This document shows, piece by piece, positions 52,351-64,000 of a stretch of DNA of 64,000 nt. Each line of letters opens with the position of its first letter. The first letter of the stretch is position 1. The notes under the pieces are model-generated. The model was not told the DNA's origin, ran no database searches, and was given only the letters and a program-made list of their open reading frames with translations. The translations under genes were made by a program, and so were the position numbers. This stretch comes from Hydractinia symbiolongicarpus. Lineage: Eukaryota > Cnidaria > Hydrozoa > Anthoathecata > Hydractiniidae. The stretch spans positions 14,838,851 to 14,902,850 of the forward strand of contig NC_079877.1 in the NCBI RefSeq assembly GCF_029227915.1, read 5' to 3'.

Positions 52351-55300
52351 AAGCAAGTTGGATAATTCTAAGTCAATGCATAAAAATGAAAAATAAAAAC
52401 ATTGGGGTTTTAGCTTAAAGTAACGAATAGTCTCTATAAAGCAATAGTTATAACATAGGAGTCCCATAAGTCGTACTAACTTCATCCTAAATTTATGTGG
52501 AATTATCTGAGTGTTTTGGAAAATAACAATATGTAGATATAGCTGCTAATTGTATCTTGTCTATGCACAAAAAATATTACTTAAAAGAAATGCATTGTCA
52601 GTTGTTGGATTGATAACTATCTAACACAGCAGTCTTCGCAATTTGTCTTTGCATGTCTAATCTTTCAACTTCTTTTAAATATATATTTTTAAATTGCACA
52701 GGTTGAAATTTCCGGTTGTGACAATGCGTCCAGTTGCATTATGTTGGTTTACAGTAACAAAATAGTTACCTTGACAGTTTAAAAAGCAATGCATAGCTGG
52801 CAAGCTATTCTAGAATATTTTCGTTACGCTTTGTAGATTCATGATGTCATTGTACGTTGCTATTTTTATTTTACAAAAGGCTAGGCGATCGTACAGCAAG
52901 TGCAGGCAAAACAATGGCAACGGCAAGCCAGAGGGACCTTATTAGAAACTCTCTTCTCAAATCGTATACAAATCGAGTTCTCACGTGCTCCATTTTTTCC
53001 CATCAAACAGTTTTATCTTCGCCTAAGCAAAAAAAGGTTTAACTTTGTGAACTATGACCGGCGGCTTCTGCATTAGCAATACCACAATCTGTTCCAGACG
53101 CAATATTCCATGGGCCGATGATATGTACTTTGTTTAGAACCTGGTGTATCATAAAATACAAAAAAAATGTTAAACGTTAAAAGAATGGTATCAACAAATT
53201 TCCTTGTTATTTTCAGAAATTATGTCCTTATAGGGAAATCATTTTGCAATGTAGAAATTTATCAACTTTCCAGATCATGATGTTTTTTCTGAAAGGTGTT
53301 TTGATTTACCCGAAAAATGAATCTGATATATTTGTTTGAAAATTTTCAGCACGTTTTGACGATTGCAGAGAATCTTGATCCGGAGTTGCTGTATTAGCAA
53401 ATGAGCAGTATGTCCGGGACTCAATAACCTATGTGTTTACAATTTGTTTAGAATCCGTTAGCCAAATGCTGAATATTGGATAAGCGAGACAATTTACATA
53501 TATATATATATATATATATACGTGAACCTAGTTAGTGCCATGATCTATTACCAAAAGGATAACACACATATTGTGAGCATGTGTCAAACAAACATAGCAT
53601 GCAGCACCGATATGGCAATCCGTAGGTAGTTTCTACTTCCCTGGTGTCAGTGATGTGTCTTAATTTCTTGGGAACAAGATATATAGCTAGTTACCTACAA
53701 TCAGTCACAAAAATAAGGCTCTCTGTTTCCTCTGTGTCATTAATCATGAAAAATGGTCTTTGGCGTCAATGTCAAGGTTTATATAAACATTGATCATGAT
53801 GGGGAAAGGAAGTGGAATAAGTAGCTGTGTTCTGCTGCATAAATTGCTAGGTTATTTACTGAAGTTGATGAGCTATGAGCTATGTGATGGACATTCCTAT
53901 TTGGAGTAGAATAATTTTACTCAGTGCACAATATTTTTCGCAGCTAGCTAGCTCGAAGATTTGTGTCAAAGAATTTTTTTATGATGCGATAGAATAAGAA
54001 ACTTCTTTGAGACCAAACATGTTAGTTTAGCTGCTACTGATTTTCTAACTAGCCTTAGGTGTAAGTTAGGCTAAGAAAGAGGTTCATAAAATTTAAAAAA
54101 CAGTAATATACTATATATATGACCTCCATTTCTTTTCTGAAAATTCTTATTCCGTTTCTAGCTGGTTACGCTTATCACTATCTTTAAAAAACAACAAAAA
54201 CTTCATCGCCATCACCGCTAAAAACACGCTGTCTTCCTTAATCAGAATTTTACTAAAATATGCCAGCCAATGAGTAGATAATTGTACTTAAAAAATTGAA
54301 CAATTTTCAATGTTTTTGATAGGGATAAAACGCGTGGAAATCCTATGTACTGTCCACGGTAGCTAATTTTAACTTTGCCTATATAATGAACGTTTGGATA
54401 TATAATGAAAAAGGGGCTCCCCTCCTCTCCGCAAATAGATCTTCACTGGAATCTTTTAAAAACAACTTTTTTTATAGTTCTTGTAGCGCAAACCTATTTC
54501 CATTATAAGAGCAAAAACTGTTTCTTTATTAAAAAACGTTAAGATTTAATTTTACGAAAAACTGGCTATTCTGTTCTGCTTCTAAATCCCATTTAGGCAA
54601 ACATATAGAAAGGCTTAATTAGAGGTAGTCACATATTTAAGTAGCCAATACAACACGAGATATATACTCTTCGGGCTTTTCCAAACCATTTACAATCTAT
54701 TATTAAATTCAATTAGTACATACCTTACATCCAACGCTTTTCATAAAATTTATAGTAAAAAATATTCAAGACAATTTATATCACATTGGTTACATCAACG
54801 TTATTTAATGTCTCGCAATCTTTCATTTTCATCGGACGAGACACTCCCTAATTTTTTAATTGATTTGAAACAGGTTTCTTATTTTAAATTCAAGCAAAAG
54901 AAAAAAATCTTAGATTTTATAAATTTTAAAGTGTATTTTTACAACAGGATTTTTATAGAAGAAAATGTGATGTTTTTTCTATGATAAAATTTAGTTATTT
55001 CAATGGTAAATCTGTTATGGCACGTTTTAACTTGTTAGACTAAGCAGATAACGTTAAATATGCCAGCTAGACGGGTAAAAATTCTTTAAGACTATTTTAG
55101 CTCTTGATTAACTATATAAAGTGTTTCAAGAAGGCTTTCAGGTCAGGTAGGTATATAGTGTTTTCCAGACCAGAATGTGCGAAAAGCAAATGCATGTGCA
55201 CCCCTTTTACAAGTTAAATTTTAAGTGACGATTTATTAAAAAACTACTTTTACTACTACCCGAAGTTGGAACACCATACTATGCGAGTGTTTAGTATGTG

Positions 55301-56324
55301 TTTGAAAATCTCCCTATTATTCTTTGGAAGTTGATACTATTCAGCTTCTGCAATTGAAAATATTAATGGCTTAAGTCTAGCACAACAACGTACGAAAGAA
55401 ATCAATTACAAAAACGTTAACTAATACAACCGACCTGATTAAGCAACTAAATGTTCTAACATCTAGACTGCTGACACTTTTTTTATAAGAACAAACCATA
55501 TAGGAACATATGGCTTTGGAGGTAAAAAACAGTAGAACATGCTAAAAACATTTAAGACTTCGTAAATACCAAGAATCTCCTATATAAATGGCGAAATGAA
55601 AGGAAAATTTTGAACAATTTAAAAATATTTTAAGGCTTTAAATGAAAAAAGTTAAGAACTGTGATAGTTTTTTATAAAAGCAAGGTGAATCTGGATGGTG
55701 CACTTTCACAAAATTAAAAACGTTGTTGTTTTAAGCATACCATTGGGAGAATAATTTTTCCTGAGTGACTTTACGGAAATAGAAAAATATTTATATTTTG
55801 AAATCGAAATCTGTAGCTGTAAATTTCTTGTATTCTTGTGGTTCCAATATTGCGTTGTATATGTTCTCTTTTCGCCCTAGAACCGAGTGATAATTTTTTG
55901 TTGCATCACAAAACACAAGCACATTTCTGAACCACAGATTAAATGTTTCACAAATATGGGTTGACATGAATGGTTGTGTCAACACGGACCAATATATTTA
56001 AAATTTTATAAATCTGTGCTGGCATTGGGACGGGATGCTAAAGCACTAAAAAATTAACCGGTTATATACAATAGGGAAATTGCGATTTCAACATGATCTA
56101 TGCAACAACAACAACATTATTTTATTTCCAGTAACATCTTTTTCGAAGAAGTTTGGTGACTACGTATAGACAAATCTCAAACTAAGCCATCAAACATTTC
56201 TATATAATCTATAACATTATGACTTGTCAATGTTTACAAAGGTTAAAAAGTTTTTAGGTTTTTTTGCACATTTCTGTAGGCAGATAATATAAACAACAGA
56301 CCACATCAAAGAAATCCATCCAAA
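52351..56324. other. Non-coding interval with paralogous blocks
   Basis: Contains 52,370-52,525 (related to 34,770-34,930) and 54,445-54,890 (related to 35,720-35,890 plus 38,420-38,650), a (TA)12 at about 53,498, and a TATA element at about 55,109 (CTATATAAAG). After the latter, at 55,279, a short signal-like frame MRVFSMCLKISLLFFGS ends at a stop; it could be the remnant of a peptide gene. Confidence 0.35.
54445..54890 (+). repeat. Continuous paralogue of the blocks flanking gene A
   Basis: Joins in one stretch the sequences found at 35,720-35,890 and 38,420-38,650, which in the other copy are 2.5 kb apart with gene A between them. Confidence 0.6.
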
Positions 56325-56434
56325 CATAGTTAATAGAAAAAACACTGGTTCGGAAGATCGGCAAACTTCAAAGGATTCCCAAACGGTGTTTAGAAGTACG
56401 TCACGTGACCTTGATAATGCACAATCATTTCAAA

Positions 56435-57740
56435 ATGGCTTCTAATGTAGGAGGAAATGATAGTGTTTTGGTTTCCTTAGATACTTTTGAGGATGACTTT
56501 GAAGTTATTATTGAAATTTTAAACGAAGATGATGAACTCCAAACGATCTATGCGAAGACGTAAGTAATGTTTTGTTTTGTTTGTGCTGTTTTGATTGAAA
56601 ATGTAGGACAGCTAGGCTGCTGGAGGGGGGACGGGGGAGAGGGAAAGCTTTTTGTATGTCACAGAAAATGTTAATATGACCACATTGTTATTATTTAAGA
56701 TCGAACTTGGCAACTTTCCCTGTAAAGCATGTGACAAAGTGTGCAAAAGTAAAGGTGGATTAAAACTTTATTGCATTAAGAAGCACAATAATAATGAGCT
56801 TGAGGCTAAGAAGGAAGATGAACAAAAGGAAGAACTAGTTGACGAAGAATTTATAATTAAACTTTTAAGAAAGGCATTGGAAAATGTAGTAACTAGTAAA
56901 AATGTTTTTTTAGAACTTATTTCAAAAGAATTTCAAGCATATGAAGAGTATGGTTTTGACAGAGCTATCTCACAAAAAATAGTACATCACTTTCGCCAAC
57001 ATAAAAGTAGCCATAACAAATCATCAGAAAAATTCTATTCTTCATACTATACAAATATTGTTACACATGCTATACACATGCTATAAATTTTATACCTCCA
57101 TCGATAAACAGTAAATACTTCAAAATAGTTCTCATGAAGCTTGGTGACTTATAATGGTCTACGATTAATGAAACTACATGTGCTACTGCTGACAAAAATA
57201 TTAATATATCAGAAAAGGAAATAGGAGGACTCCAGTATATTGGGGGATATATTTTACACAAACTTCACAGAAATTTGAAAAGTTCAAAAAATTGGAAGAG
57301 TCTGGAATAACAACAAGCAATAGCACTTATGGAAGTAAGGGGGAAGAAATCAATAATTTGATTTCTCATTTAAATCGAGGTTAACTATGGCAAATTTCTC
57401 TTCCCATTCAAAAAACATTAATAATTTGTGAAAAATACTTCCGACTAAAGATGTTAGTAAGAAAAATTAACATCAAATCAATCATATCAGAATTGCCAAA
57501 TTTGTGTCATATTAAGGTCTCTTTTAAAGAAGTGGTTTCTACTGCAGAGATTCCTATTTCTACACAAGTTGAAAAAAACTCACTGTTTTCGATAATTTAG
57601 TTGTATACAAGAGTACGGTCATTTTCTTATGCCAGAGATATCGTTCAAAAAGACCGAGTAGCAAAAACAAGCAGTAAAAAGGCATTACGTAAAGAAATAA
57701 AAAGATCCGTTGAGAAACCTTTATAAAATGATAATATATC
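56435..57740 (+). pseudogene. C2H2-finger transposon protein remnant
   Basis: Probable exon 1 (56,435-56,559) encodes MASNVGGNDSVLVSLDTFED and an acidic stretch, and ends at GTAAGT. A later frame (56,700-57,086) encodes FPCKACDKVCKSKGGLKLYC then KKH, a C-x2-C finger whose first zinc His is replaced by Tyr, followed by acidic and alpha-helical sequence. Beyond a stop, further conserved-looking pieces appear: YIGGYILHKLH (another frame), NLISHLNRG, and LYTRVRSFSYARDIVQK with SSKKALRKEIKRS near 57,700. Exon phases do not join cleanly, and stops are present. It may be the transposase or an accessory protein. Confidence 0.6.
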
Positions 57741-57822
57741 ATTTATAATAGACTAAGAATAAGGTAAATATATGGCTCACTCCAGGGTTGTGTAAACCTT
57801 TTAAATGTAGTAGTATTGTCAG

Positions 57823-58373
57823 CTATAAATGTCTCCCAACCATTAAAGGATTTAAGTTTTTAATGCGTGTGTTTAAATCTTTGAGGTTTTTGTAATAGGG
57901 GTTAATAGTTGTAGGAGTACTCAAAGTCTTTCTTGGTGGTCTTGGGGTAACTTGTTTACTGAAACTTCTTACCAGCATGTTTAATGTTGGGATGCCACCA
58001 TGTTTGAATTTCTTCTTCTTCATCTTTACCCCAAAAACTATAAGAGACATTTTTTTAAAGATTTATTTAGAATTGTTAAGAGCAAATTAAGAACATTTTA
58101 GCCTAAAAATCTAAAAAAACCTAATGCAGTATAGAAAGGATACCTACATATTTTAATGTCTTCTTTATGAAAATATTTTTCACATGCATAAACGTTATTA
58201 TTAGCTATTTGTTTTTTAAAGTTCTCATCTACTACTCTAGTTTTGGTTATTTCAGACAGCCACCGCTGACGCCACTCTTTCTAAACATGTTCTGCAGGAA
58301 TTCTAAAAATACCAATGCCTTTTGTTCTTCTACACATACTGCACCCGAATACACTGCAATTTACACCTGGCAT
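57823..58373 (-). pseudogene. THAP-domain protein remnant
   Basis: From an ATG at 58,373 the minus strand reads [19 protein letters not shown] then IFRIPAEHV, a stop, KEWRQRWLSEITKTR and ACEKYFHKEDIKIC, ending near a GTAGGT/GTATCC donor at 58,147. A second exon (within 57,823-58,050) gives KKFKHGGIPTLNMLVRSF. This is the THAP layout: MPG-x2-C-x4-C, FRIP, Trp, C-x2-H/F (His replaced by Tyr here) and an AVPTIF-like IPTL. One in-frame stop and the lost zinc His show decay. DNA binding to the transposon ends is the family role; here it is inferred. Confidence 0.75.
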
Positions 58374-58798
58374 CTTGTGTGCTAAGTTTTGCAGAATTGT
58401 TTTAAACAATTTATTACTTTACCTTTTTATATCGAAACTTTCGTTCTTATGGTGGCTTCCTATTCTAACTAAACACTAACTTTCTACCTGTAAAACATTT
58501 ATTTGAAGACCATTATTTATACGTAAATATTTTTGTTCTTAACTAATTTTTAATGTTTTATGTAAAATATTATTTTATTAACGGTTTTTAGATTTATTTT
58601 AAAACTGTATAGATTAGATATTTTTCAAAATAAAACAACAAAACTTTTAACAAATTCATGTGTTTTTAACTGAAGTTTTATGCGCGGCAAATGAGTTGTG
58701 CATTATCATGTCCCTTTAAATTCAAATATGCGTAATAATAACATAATTGAATACGTTATTCTTGATCTTCCGAACCAGTGTTTTATCTATTATCTATG

Positions 58799-60305
58799 AT
58801 CCAAATGAGAAATATTCGCTCAAAATTAGTGAAATTTTTTAAGAAGAATTAATAGAATATAGTTAAACTTTCATACCAATTTCTCAAAAACTTATGCTAC
58901 TTTAAAAATCTTTAATTTTCATTAATAACAAATATTACCCTGTGCGAGTCCTGCTTTTTTATCTACACAAAAGAGTGATCATGTTCTCAAAATGAAATCA
59001 AAACAACTACGTCACAAGAAAAGTGTTTAAACAACTGAAAAACTGCAGGCATGATTTTTTTTTATATATTATGCTTCAAAAGTCTACTTAATATATACAT
59101 CGTTTCAGCCAAAGTAAACTGTAAGCTGCATCACATAATGTAGAACTGAATGTTTATGCTCGTCAAGTATCAAGTTAAGTCCATCAAAAGTGAAAAGAAA
59201 AACATCGAACCCAATTATGATAACACTTTTCTGTATGTTCACTCGTGTATTTTCATCATCCTTTTTGTGTATTTCACTGTAAATAAAAAGAAAAAACTAT
59301 ACACCAGATGTGAATTTTTTTCCTGAAAGTATATTTAAACATTTGCTATGCAACAAAAATAAAACAATCTGGGACTTTATTTTGCATGTTTGTTTCAGCA
59401 ACTTGAAAAATCGGTTCACCAGAGCCAAGTTTATCCAACATCAATAAAATTTTTAAGCAAAAATTTGCAAAGTTGGTGAAATGATCTTTAAAGACAGTTA
59501 AGTTACAGAAAACAAATAGTTTTAAGGGCAGCCTAGGAAAACTTCAAATTTTTGCCCAACTGCATTAAAAACAATTCTTAAATGGGTTACCAATGAAAAT
59601 ATGTCATGTTTATGCCTTGAAGTCCTCACAAGAATGAGTCGGACCGTCAGCTGGATTTTCTCTAAAGTTTGCAGCTTGAAACCACAAAAGAGGGTCTGGG
59701 GAAAGAGGAATTGAGCTATTAATAGGCTGCTACACCTATGCGCCCACTGAAATAATATATGCCAAAGAAACTTAGAGTTTACCTTGCACGTGCGATAATT
59801 GGTATCCATTTTGAGCGTCAAAAAGGTTTATTTTTGATATTTCACGACATCCACAAAAAGTGGCCATAACCCAGACAGCTGGTTTTGAGTTCCTTAAGCT
59901 CTCCGTTTCACTATAAAGCCATTCAATAAGTTCGCATACAGGCCAGAGAAAGTGCATTTTGGCTTTGATTTGATTTTCCAGGTATTATGATACTTTGATT
60001 TCAACTGCTCAAGAAATCTACACCCACTCGATTCTGGTCACCACAACAAAATTTTTTGAAAGAAGTGTCCGGCGCTGTGAATTAAAGCCTGAGTCAGAAA
60101 TTTTTCGCGCGCATTTAATTTGCTTATTTATCGAAGTCGAACAGGGGTAAAAAGTGTAAAATTTAAATTTCAGTGGTAACACGGTATCATATTAATCTCT
60201 GTTTCTTATTTTTCTTGTTTCTTTAACCGTTCAATAAAAAAATTCTCGCTTCCTAACAATAAATTAGAACAGAAAAGAACAACAGTATTGGAGTAATTTG
60301 GTATA
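58799..60305. other. Non-coding interval
   Basis: Overlapping minus-strand frames at 59,522-59,957 (with WVMATFCGCREISK) look faintly protein-like but match nothing I recognise and break repeatedly. No gene is called. Confidence 0.35.
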
Positions 60306-60540
60306 CTAGTCTTTGCCCCGTGGAGAAATCCCGTATTTTTTATACTGCATTAAGTGCATCTCTCTACTTGCGTAGCTAAGCTACCATTTTGCGTGACAGA
60401 CAGACAGACGTTTACAGGTATTATAATGTAGAAGTTGTCAACCTGGGAAAAAATCCACGGGGTCGCCCGTCCTTTATATATCACATTTCGTGTTTCCGTA
60501 ACAGGACGCAGCTTTCGCAGACACACAGGCAGACAGATGA
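60306..60540 (-). mobile_element. Helitron 3' ends, two adjacent copies
   Basis: CTAGTCTTTGCCCCGTGGAG at 60,306, followed by GCTACCATTTTGCGTGACAG and three GACA units, is the short form of the 29,512 element. A second, end-lacking copy starts near 60,450 (CCACGGGGTCGCCCGTCC) and ends with CAGACACACAGGCAGACAG. Confidence 0.65.
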
Positions 60541-60582
60541 CGACTAATATTAAAGAGATTGGTATGTGATTGATACTGGTAG

Positions 60583-60716
60583 GTGGTACATCGCATGACA
60601 TATTTTATAAAACATACTTCATACTCATCACGGATCTTTGTACTTGTATGGTATACGGAGATGAGGGAGTGGTACATCGCGTGACATATTTTATAAAACA
60701 TATTTCATATTCACAA
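60583..60716. repeat. Two copies of a roughly 45-bp repeat
   Basis: GTGGTACATCGCATGACATA plus the following TTTTATAAAACATA recurs about 85 bp later with few changes. Confidence 0.7.
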
Positions 60717-60759
60717 ATCTTTTGACATTTGACACTGCCGACTTGTGTAGAGCAACTGG

Positions 60760-62350
60760 ATTAAAAAATTTCTCAGTATCCACAGCCAAATGTGGATTGC
60801 ATCATTTGTCCGTATTTTCCAAGAAAGAAGCTGGTCACTTTAGAGTTGTCGATGTCCGTCTGTTCTTCTCCACATTTTCCTGATTCTTTGCGGTGGTGAG
60901 GTACATAAACGAAAATTACATCAATTAATATTAATGACAGTTAAAGTTTTGCAATGACACATTGTGGCCTATCTTTGTTTTCGCCAAACGCCAAATAAAA
61001 TAAGAATCCAGTTGAAATTTCAAATTAGTCATACACAAATACTTTCGTAACCAGGTTACCAGACATTTAGAATTACCAGTGTGACCTCTGTACATAATGT
61101 GACCTTCCCTTTGCTGATCCGTTTTGGATTATTTAACACAAATTTCAAACGAATCTTGTTTATCTTCTAAGTCCTTAACTTTTAAGACTAATAATTCGTC
61201 AATGTGAGAGAATCCTGCGTATCCTAACAGGCATAACACTATAGACCTAATGTGCCTTAAGTTTGAACAGTCTCCGTAATATGCAATTATCTCTTTATTT
61301 ACGTCAACTGTAAACGGTTATTTCTTATTGAACGTTTTACGGACTAATCGTTTTGCACCTGCGAAAGGTAATTAAAAAAATTGAGAGGTCTGTTTGGGAT
61401 GAAAAACCTGCAATAATACGTCCACAGCGATTTTATACATTCTCCTGTTTGGCGGTTAAGTAATATTCATACGCGTGTTAAAGGATTTAACATCCGTGCG
61501 GCAGTTGTCTTGTGTCAAAATCATTGCAGAGAAAATAACAAAAGTTGATTTGTACTAAATTCCACTAACAAAGTTAAAGATTTAAACTTAGCAAATACGG
61601 ATTTACAATCTGTAAATTTATATAAATAATGATATAATAACAAGTAATCTGTTACAACTTTGTAAAAATACGTTCCATTGTGAGTTAACAATGGCCAGAA
61701 ATATGACGATTACCACATAGGGATTAATAGTACGCCTCTATTGTTGCAAATGTTTTGGTGATTTAGAACATCGCCCACTCACGAAATAGCGGAATATAGC
61801 CAATTAAAAAGAGTTTTTGTAAACGCAGTCTCCTGCTGCCTACTTCTATTATTAGAGAAACATTAACATTATCGGAAAACCATTGAAGTGATTTCTTTTT
61901 ATACACGTGGACCTACTGCTAGCAGAACAAGTTTAACAGCTAAATTTCTTGGTAAGTAGAACTTTTACGTATTGCTTCCGCATTAAAATTTACCCTCGCA
62001 ATAATATCTCCCAACCATTACACAACATAACCCCGATTAACTACTATCACTAGCGTCTGAGTAAATAACCTTGGTTCTTAAGGTGTTCTTTTTTATTTGA
62101 TAACCGTTTGTGTTGAAAGAGGTTTCTGTGCTAAAAAAAGAGCTGGCACTAACAATACGTCTAACGTTTCTTTCTTTCTGCCAATTTGAACGAGATTCTA
62201 TAAAGCGATACATGTGGCTTGTAAAAAGTCTTGTTAAAGGCCAAATATCTAAAGTCTGAGATAATTCGTCCTGCATTTTTCGAGATAAATTTTGCGCTTA
62301 TACAATCGCTCTTTAATGCTATTAAAGTTAATTCTCCATAACATTTTGGC
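60760..62350 (-). pseudogene. Second tyrosine-recombinase retroelement remnant
   Basis: On the minus strand, 62,350-62,030 encodes RNase H-flanking sequence of the DIRS type (AKFISKNAGRIISD, then in another frame LTRLFTSHMYRFIESRSNW and VIYSDASDSS). Further on, about 61,255-61,050 encodes a recombinase core: RSIVLCLLGYAGFSHIDEL and SKTDQQREGHIMYRG. The catalytic Arg expected in GF-x-R is replaced by His, and stops occur. The two fragments lie in the correct order for one element about 1.6 kb long after internal loss. Confidence 0.7.
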
Positions 62351-62359
62351 AAAAGTTAA

Positions 62360-63149
62360 ATGAGTTTTGATTTTCTTTACCTTTTCGACTGACGCTGGTT
62401 AATATCCTTGGAAATTCCCACGCCTTATCAATTTTTGACTGTTGACTGTCTAAGAAACGTAAAGCAATTATTTCAGCAAAAGAGATACAGCTGCCAATGT
62501 TTTTTTTGTGACATTAAAGTGTATCTTCCACTAGCTGTTGGATAAAATCCCATACCCTTCTGTTTTTTACTTGTTACTTTTGTTTGCCTGTCGTATTTTA
62601 CTTGATATTTATAGTAGATGTGTTTCTATCTATATGAAGTGCATTGCGCCCTCAACAGGTGGCTAGTTATGCCCATATTTCTAAGTTCCCTTATGCAAAA
62701 TTTAAAAATGAAATATTATTTGAAATATTAAGCGCATTTTACGATATTTGATCAATATATTAGATTTATTACGCCCTCATATATTATTTTCCGCTGTGTG
62801 GACGTAATTTGCGCCCGTATTTTGCGGTAAATCACTTTTTATCGGTTTGGCACCCCATTTTTGTTTTAATTAACAGTTTTAGCACAATAGGCACCCTATT
62901 GCATAAGTGTTGCCCTAATTAACATTGAGACACAAATATGCTATATACAGACACAAAAGTATTATATAGAAACTATTTTCCATAGTCAACGTAAAATAAG
63001 AAGATACTAATGAATATAGTAATTTTAGCGCCTCAATAAAAAATAGGTAGACCTGCAATAAAAAGAAAAGACTAAAAACCCAATATTTTAGGCTGAGAAG
63101 AGCAAAAATTGGGCAATTTGATCTTTTCGAGCATATTTGCATATTATAT
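62360..63149. other. Non-coding interval
   Basis: No supported gene. Confidence 0.4.
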
Positions 63150-63362
63150 CTGAAAAAAATTGAAAACAGGCGATGTTTAAAATTTTGCTGACGTAAGCAA
63201 TTTATCTTTATTTTTTCGCCGTTTTAATTATTTTATGTCAGTTAACATTTGTGCCAAATATGTTTCAAAATAAGCAAGATCAGAAAAGGTAAAGGTAGGA
63301 CATTTTTGCCCCCCCCCCCCTTAACCATTGATCAGGTCTGCCAGAACCCAACCTGAATAGGG
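63150..63362. mobile_element. 3' part of a diverged TTAA MITE
   Basis: Ends CCTGAATAGGG followed by TTAA, like the 46,870 MITE, with related inner sequence (CTGACG-AAGCAA, GTGCCAA-TTTGATTC/ATATGTTTC) and a 12-nt C run. The 5' end was not found. Confidence 0.5.
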
Positions 63363-63366
63363 TTAA

Positions 63367-64000
63367 AATGGTCTCACTCTTTTTTATCACTGTTGGTACT
63401 ATGGCGACTTGTAAATGGTACTGAGAAATATCCGGCTGATGTACCAGTACGGAAATTTGGAGTTGTTGAGAGTTGTAAAAAGAACTACTTTAATGAACAA
63501 GCGACATAAATTTATTACTTTTTTAATTAAGTCTATTGCAGGCAATTAAACATTGTTATAAAGTGTTCTTTTTCCTTCAAATGCCCCACTTAAATAAATG
63601 TTCTTACATCTAAAGCATTCTTTTAACCTCCTCTCCAGGGATTGTTAGATTTTTTCATATTTGGAGAGAACAAGTTCTGTCCCAATACAAAAAACCTAAC
63701 AAGCCTAGTGAAGTAGGTTGGAATTTCCTAATTTATTTTACGGTACATTCATTTTCTGTTTTCTGTTCTAGAAAAGAGAGAATGTGAGTAAAATTTCAGT
63801 CTTACATTTCTTTTTATATTCCAGCCATTCACAGCCTCACTGTTCTAATAAAATGGTTTTTATAGAAACATTGTATTTATTTCGCTCATTATTTTAGTTT
63901 CTTGATAACTATTACAACACAATCTATCCATGCTAACTTTTTGTGTAAAGTTTTGTAGATCAATAAATTTTCCAGTGAATTTGATTAGTCTGCATTATTT
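63367..64000. other. Non-coding interval
   Basis: No gene or repeat recognised. Confidence 0.4.

Larger units (their letters stand above)
56325..58798. mobile_element. Two-gene THAP DNA transposon (2,474 bp)
   Basis: Terminal inverted repeats of 35 bp (CATAG-TAATAGA-AAAACACTGG then TTCGGAAGATC) at 56,325-56,359 and 58,764-58,798 with two mismatches, flanked by ATCCAAA on both sides as a 7-bp target duplication. Inside are two convergent decayed genes: a C2H2-finger gene on plus and a THAP-domain gene on minus. THAP domains occur in P-element, Kolobok and other transposases; the superfamily here is not settled. Confidence 0.85.

Overview
This is an AT-rich eukaryotic (metazoan) genomic window. 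Genes have small exons with GT-AG or GC-AG introns, there are AATAAA signals near stops, no operons, and much of the window is transposable-element debris. Helitrons, DIRS-like tyrosine-recombinase retroelements, a THAP-domain DNA transposon and small secreted cysteine-rich peptides together suggest a cnidarian, possibly a hydrozoan. That assignment is inference from content, not a database match.

Bases 1-20,630 hold a three-copy array of a divergent gene pair. In each copy a minus-strand gene encodes a secreted protein with an acidic N-terminus and two long Gly/Arg/Tyr-rich repeats (three coding exons, about 400 aa). About 215-230 bp away, on the plus strand, a three-exon gene encodes a predicted secreted peptide of about 76 aa with four cysteines in the mature part. 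Copies 2 and 3 lie in near-identical blocks (5,478-11,709 and 14,240-20,627). Copy 1 at the left edge is older: its last Gly-rich exon is outside the window, and its peptide gene is a pseudogene with a frameshift, lost splice sites and a 739-bp Helitron in intron 1. Copies 2 and 3 preserve the empty AT target site of that Helitron.

Bases 20,630-30,870 hold repeats and a further gene. A 2,223-bp unit occurs twice head to tail with no difference seen; each unit carries a two-exon gene for an 86-aa secreted peptide with eight cysteines after the signal region. The second unit runs into a Helitron 3' end whose GACA microsatellite has expanded to about 1.26 kb.

Bases 31,000-45,300 contain two related two-exon genes, A (minus, 36,933-37,408) and B (plus, 43,762-44,745), for secreted Cys/Trp-rich peptides, plus a pogo-like MITE, a 0.4-kb (TA)n tract and some TATA-box promoters.

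Bases 45,370-52,350 are a decayed DIRS-like retroelement split by a 3.3-kb Helitron, which itself carries a piggyBac-type TTAA MITE: a three-level nest. Bases 56,325-58,798 are a DNA transposon with 35-bp inverted repeats and a 7-bp target duplication, carrying two convergent decayed genes (a C2H2-finger gene and a THAP-domain gene). Bases 60,300-62,350 hold Helitron ends and a second, minus-strand tyrosine-recombinase retroelement; a diverged TTAA MITE end lies at 63,362.

The supported host genes all appear to encode small secreted or extracellular proteins. They look like a locus where lineage-specific secreted peptides are duplicated and lost amid heavy transposon activity. No function can be assigned from sequence alone.
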